Positions 62,395 through 64,000 of a stretch of 64,000 nt of DNA are shown piece after piece. The notes under the pieces were generated by a model that saw only the letters and a list, made by a program, of their open reading frames with translations, had not been told where the DNA came from and did not search any database. The translations under genes were made by a program, and so were the position numbers. This DNA is from Achatina immaculata (Eukaryota; Mollusca; Gastropoda; Stylommatophora; Achatinidae): assembly GCA_009760885.1 (NCBI GenBank), contig CM019716.1:15706702-15770701 (forward strand), read 5' to 3'. The stretch's first letter is position 1. Each line of letters opens with the position of its first letter.

Positions 62395-62880
62395 CACTAA
62401 AAGCTTCAGAAAGTTCGAGTATTCTAACATGAATTATTAAAGGGAAAAGGGCAAGAAACATGTCTCCTATGACCAGAATTAACACGAAGAGGCTCCCTGG
62501 TCTGTGCTGTTTTATATACCAAGAGAATATTTGCTTCTAGAGTTAGAATAATTAAGAAGACTGGGATACATTTATCTAAATTATATAGAAACTTCATAAT
62601 CTTTGCCATCCAAGTCAGTCAATTATGTATCAGCAAAAACTAGAACTCTCAATAGTTTTTTTTCTTTTTTTTTTGGGGGGGGGGGGGGGGGGAGGGGAAC
62701 AATTAAATCCAAGAAATCACAATATACTGTTCTGACTTAAACAACAGAACTTTTGTTCTAACGATCTGGCTGAAAGATGAAAACCTTCAAATAAGCTGAG
62801 TAGAACTGTATTTGTTGGTTTAAAGAACAACTAATTTATTGTTAATTACAGCTCATTTTCTTGTAGAAACAAAATCCTTG
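62395..62880. repeat. Duplicate of 58780-59335, with an 18-base G run
   Basis: Collinear with 58780-59335. The homopolymer part reads T(n)CT(n)G(18) followed by AGGGG. Long G runs can form quadruplexes and are also frequent assembly-error sites. Confidence 0.8.
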
Positions 62881-62983
62881 CACGCTAGTTTCATTTTAGC
62901 AAATTGCTGCTCAATTTTCGACAAAGTAAACATGGGCACACCACTCATATAGTGAAATACCTAGTTGCAAAGATCACGGCGAA

Positions 62984-63415
62984 TATGATTTCACAGAAAA
63001 TACCACAAAAATATACTCTTTATCAGACTTTTACAATCCACCCTAAAGTCACCAGTTTGAACTTTGTTAAGATTTCTGCTACAAACAATTCACTTTTGTC
63101 TCCATCAGAAATAAATTAAATACTTATGATGACTTTTTTAAAATAAAAAACTATTCTCCCTGGATAGTATTACATTGCCTAAGGCAGAACATATTTTTCA
63201 TTCTCGATGTTATTAATACTGAAGTCTTTAAAATATGGAGACCGTATTCCACAAAAAAAGCAAATTCTGTTCTATTAAAGCAGTTCAAAATGCTGATTAT
63301 TGGTTATTTTCTATCGTTGAATGTGTAAATTCTTTTTTTTAGCTTATAGATGCTAGAAAGGTTTTGTTTTTGAATGCACAAATTCAAAATACGTGATGGC
63401 TGACCCACGTGAACA
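62984..63415. repeat. Duplicate of 33081-33415
   Basis: See 33081-33415. This copy carries about 100 bp of extra sequence around 63170-63300 relative to its partner. Confidence 0.75.
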
Positions 63416-63492
63416 GCAACAAATGTTAGTAGCTAGAGGTGTGACCATTGTATAACATCTACTACTCTTTGAGAAGACAGTCTCAAGATATC

Positions 63493-63592
63493 NNNNNNNN
63501 NNNNNNNNNNNNNNNNNNNNNNNNNNNNNNNNNNNNNNNNNNNNNNNNNNNNNNNNNNNNNNNNNNNNNNNNNNNNNNNNNNNNNNNNNNNN
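63493..63592. other. Scaffold gap of exactly 100 N
   Basis: One hundred N bases, a conventional placeholder for a gap of unknown size. The open frame that crosses it is meaningless. Confidence 0.99.
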
Positions 63593-63957
63593 TCACTAGC
63601 CTCTTGAAGTCGTCGTTTGAAGTGTCAAGGTTAAACATGATGGGGTGATCTATCTGTAAACAAGAGCTTCTTTCTTCAATTTAAGAAGCAGTGGAGGAAA
63701 GAGTTCTTCAATTCAATGTCAAGATCTTCCTAGCACTTATCACGTCTTTCTAGCACTGCTCACGTCTTCATAGCAGTTATCACGAATTTCTAGCAAAGAT
63801 GGCGTCTCCATAGAACTCATAAGAATCTGTGGAAAAGGAGAAAGTGATTAAAATAAGCAGAAACAATACTGTAGTAAAATTCTATGATTCACAGCAGAGG
63901 GAAAGAAAATAAATATCTAAAACTAAACATTCATTCACCTCAAGAAAGTTGAAGAGA
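63593..63957. other. Short flank after gap, no gene seen
   Basis: A short degenerate repeat of ATTTCTAGCA / CTTTCTAGCACT / CTTCCTAGCACT units occurs at about 63725-63800. Nothing else is recognised. Confidence 0.5.
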
Positions 63958-64000
63958 CAGACAGACACACAGACAGACAGACAGATAGATAGATAGACAG
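63958..64000. repeat. (GACA)n/(GATA)n microsatellite at window end
   Basis: GACAGACAGACA, CACAGACAGACAGACA and GATAGATAGATA in one run, continuing to the window edge. Confidence 0.95.

Overview
The window is AT-rich metazoan genomic DNA. It has intron-like pyrimidine tracts, splice-site-like junctions, tRNA-derived SINEs and a dense load of non-LTR retrotransposons, with a 100-base scaffold gap near the right end (63493-63592). The retrotransposon families and the style of 7TM receptor suggest a lophotrochozoan, probably a gastropod mollusc. This is inference from family resemblance by eye; no search was run.

The host genes I can support are three tandem, same-strand copies of one rhodopsin-like 7TM receptor. 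Copy 1 (7555-8628) and copy 3 (44176-45273) have open frames. Copy 2 (24813-25966) is a pseudogene. Each copy sits at the end of a repeated block that also carries a conserved leader or promoter-like patch, a long T/C-rich tract and a conserved 3' splice site. The blocks are roughly 5.5-8.7 kb (unit 1), 16.8-26.1 kb (unit 2) and 35.0-45.5 kb (unit 3). Further pieces of the same duplicated sequence recur at 47.9-48.6, 50.5-50.9 and 52.7-53.6 kb. The units have been expanded by different transposon insertions, so one unit often gives the empty site for an insertion in another.

Most of the rest is mobile DNA. I use local labels. LINE-B is a non-LTR element with an endonuclease and reverse transcriptase (RT), present in five copies; one (21146-23443) keeps a 742-codon open RT frame. 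LINE-A and LINE-C are RTE-like elements with (ATG)n and (ATGA)n tails. LINE-D/E is another RT family; its 3' fragments end in (GA)n. LINE-F is an I/Jockey-like element at 55.3-57.5 kb. At 26971-33080 lies a nearly full-length Tx1-clade element with a zinc-knuckle ORF1, a frameshifted EN-RT ORF2, AATAAA and poly(A). Smaller remnants are a gag-like LTR element (3.0-5.1 kb), a mariner transposase (15.1-15.8 kb), a hAT-like non-autonomous element (1.4-1.6 kb), a Penelope-like fragment (43.2-43.9 kb) and SINEs.

Nested insertions with visible target-site duplications include LINE-A in LINE-B, LINE-A in a SINE, LINE-D in LINE-C, and a SINE in receptor unit 3. The most unusual junction is at the 5' end of the Tx1-clade element, where the first ~37 nt of U2 snRNA occur, followed 100 bp later by a degraded second copy. 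Tandem arrays include a 31-bp minisatellite (51.27-52.74 and 54.94-55.30 kb) split by other sequence, and 26-, 27-, 39- and 13-bp arrays. I see no CRISPR, operon, rRNA or free-standing tRNA gene.
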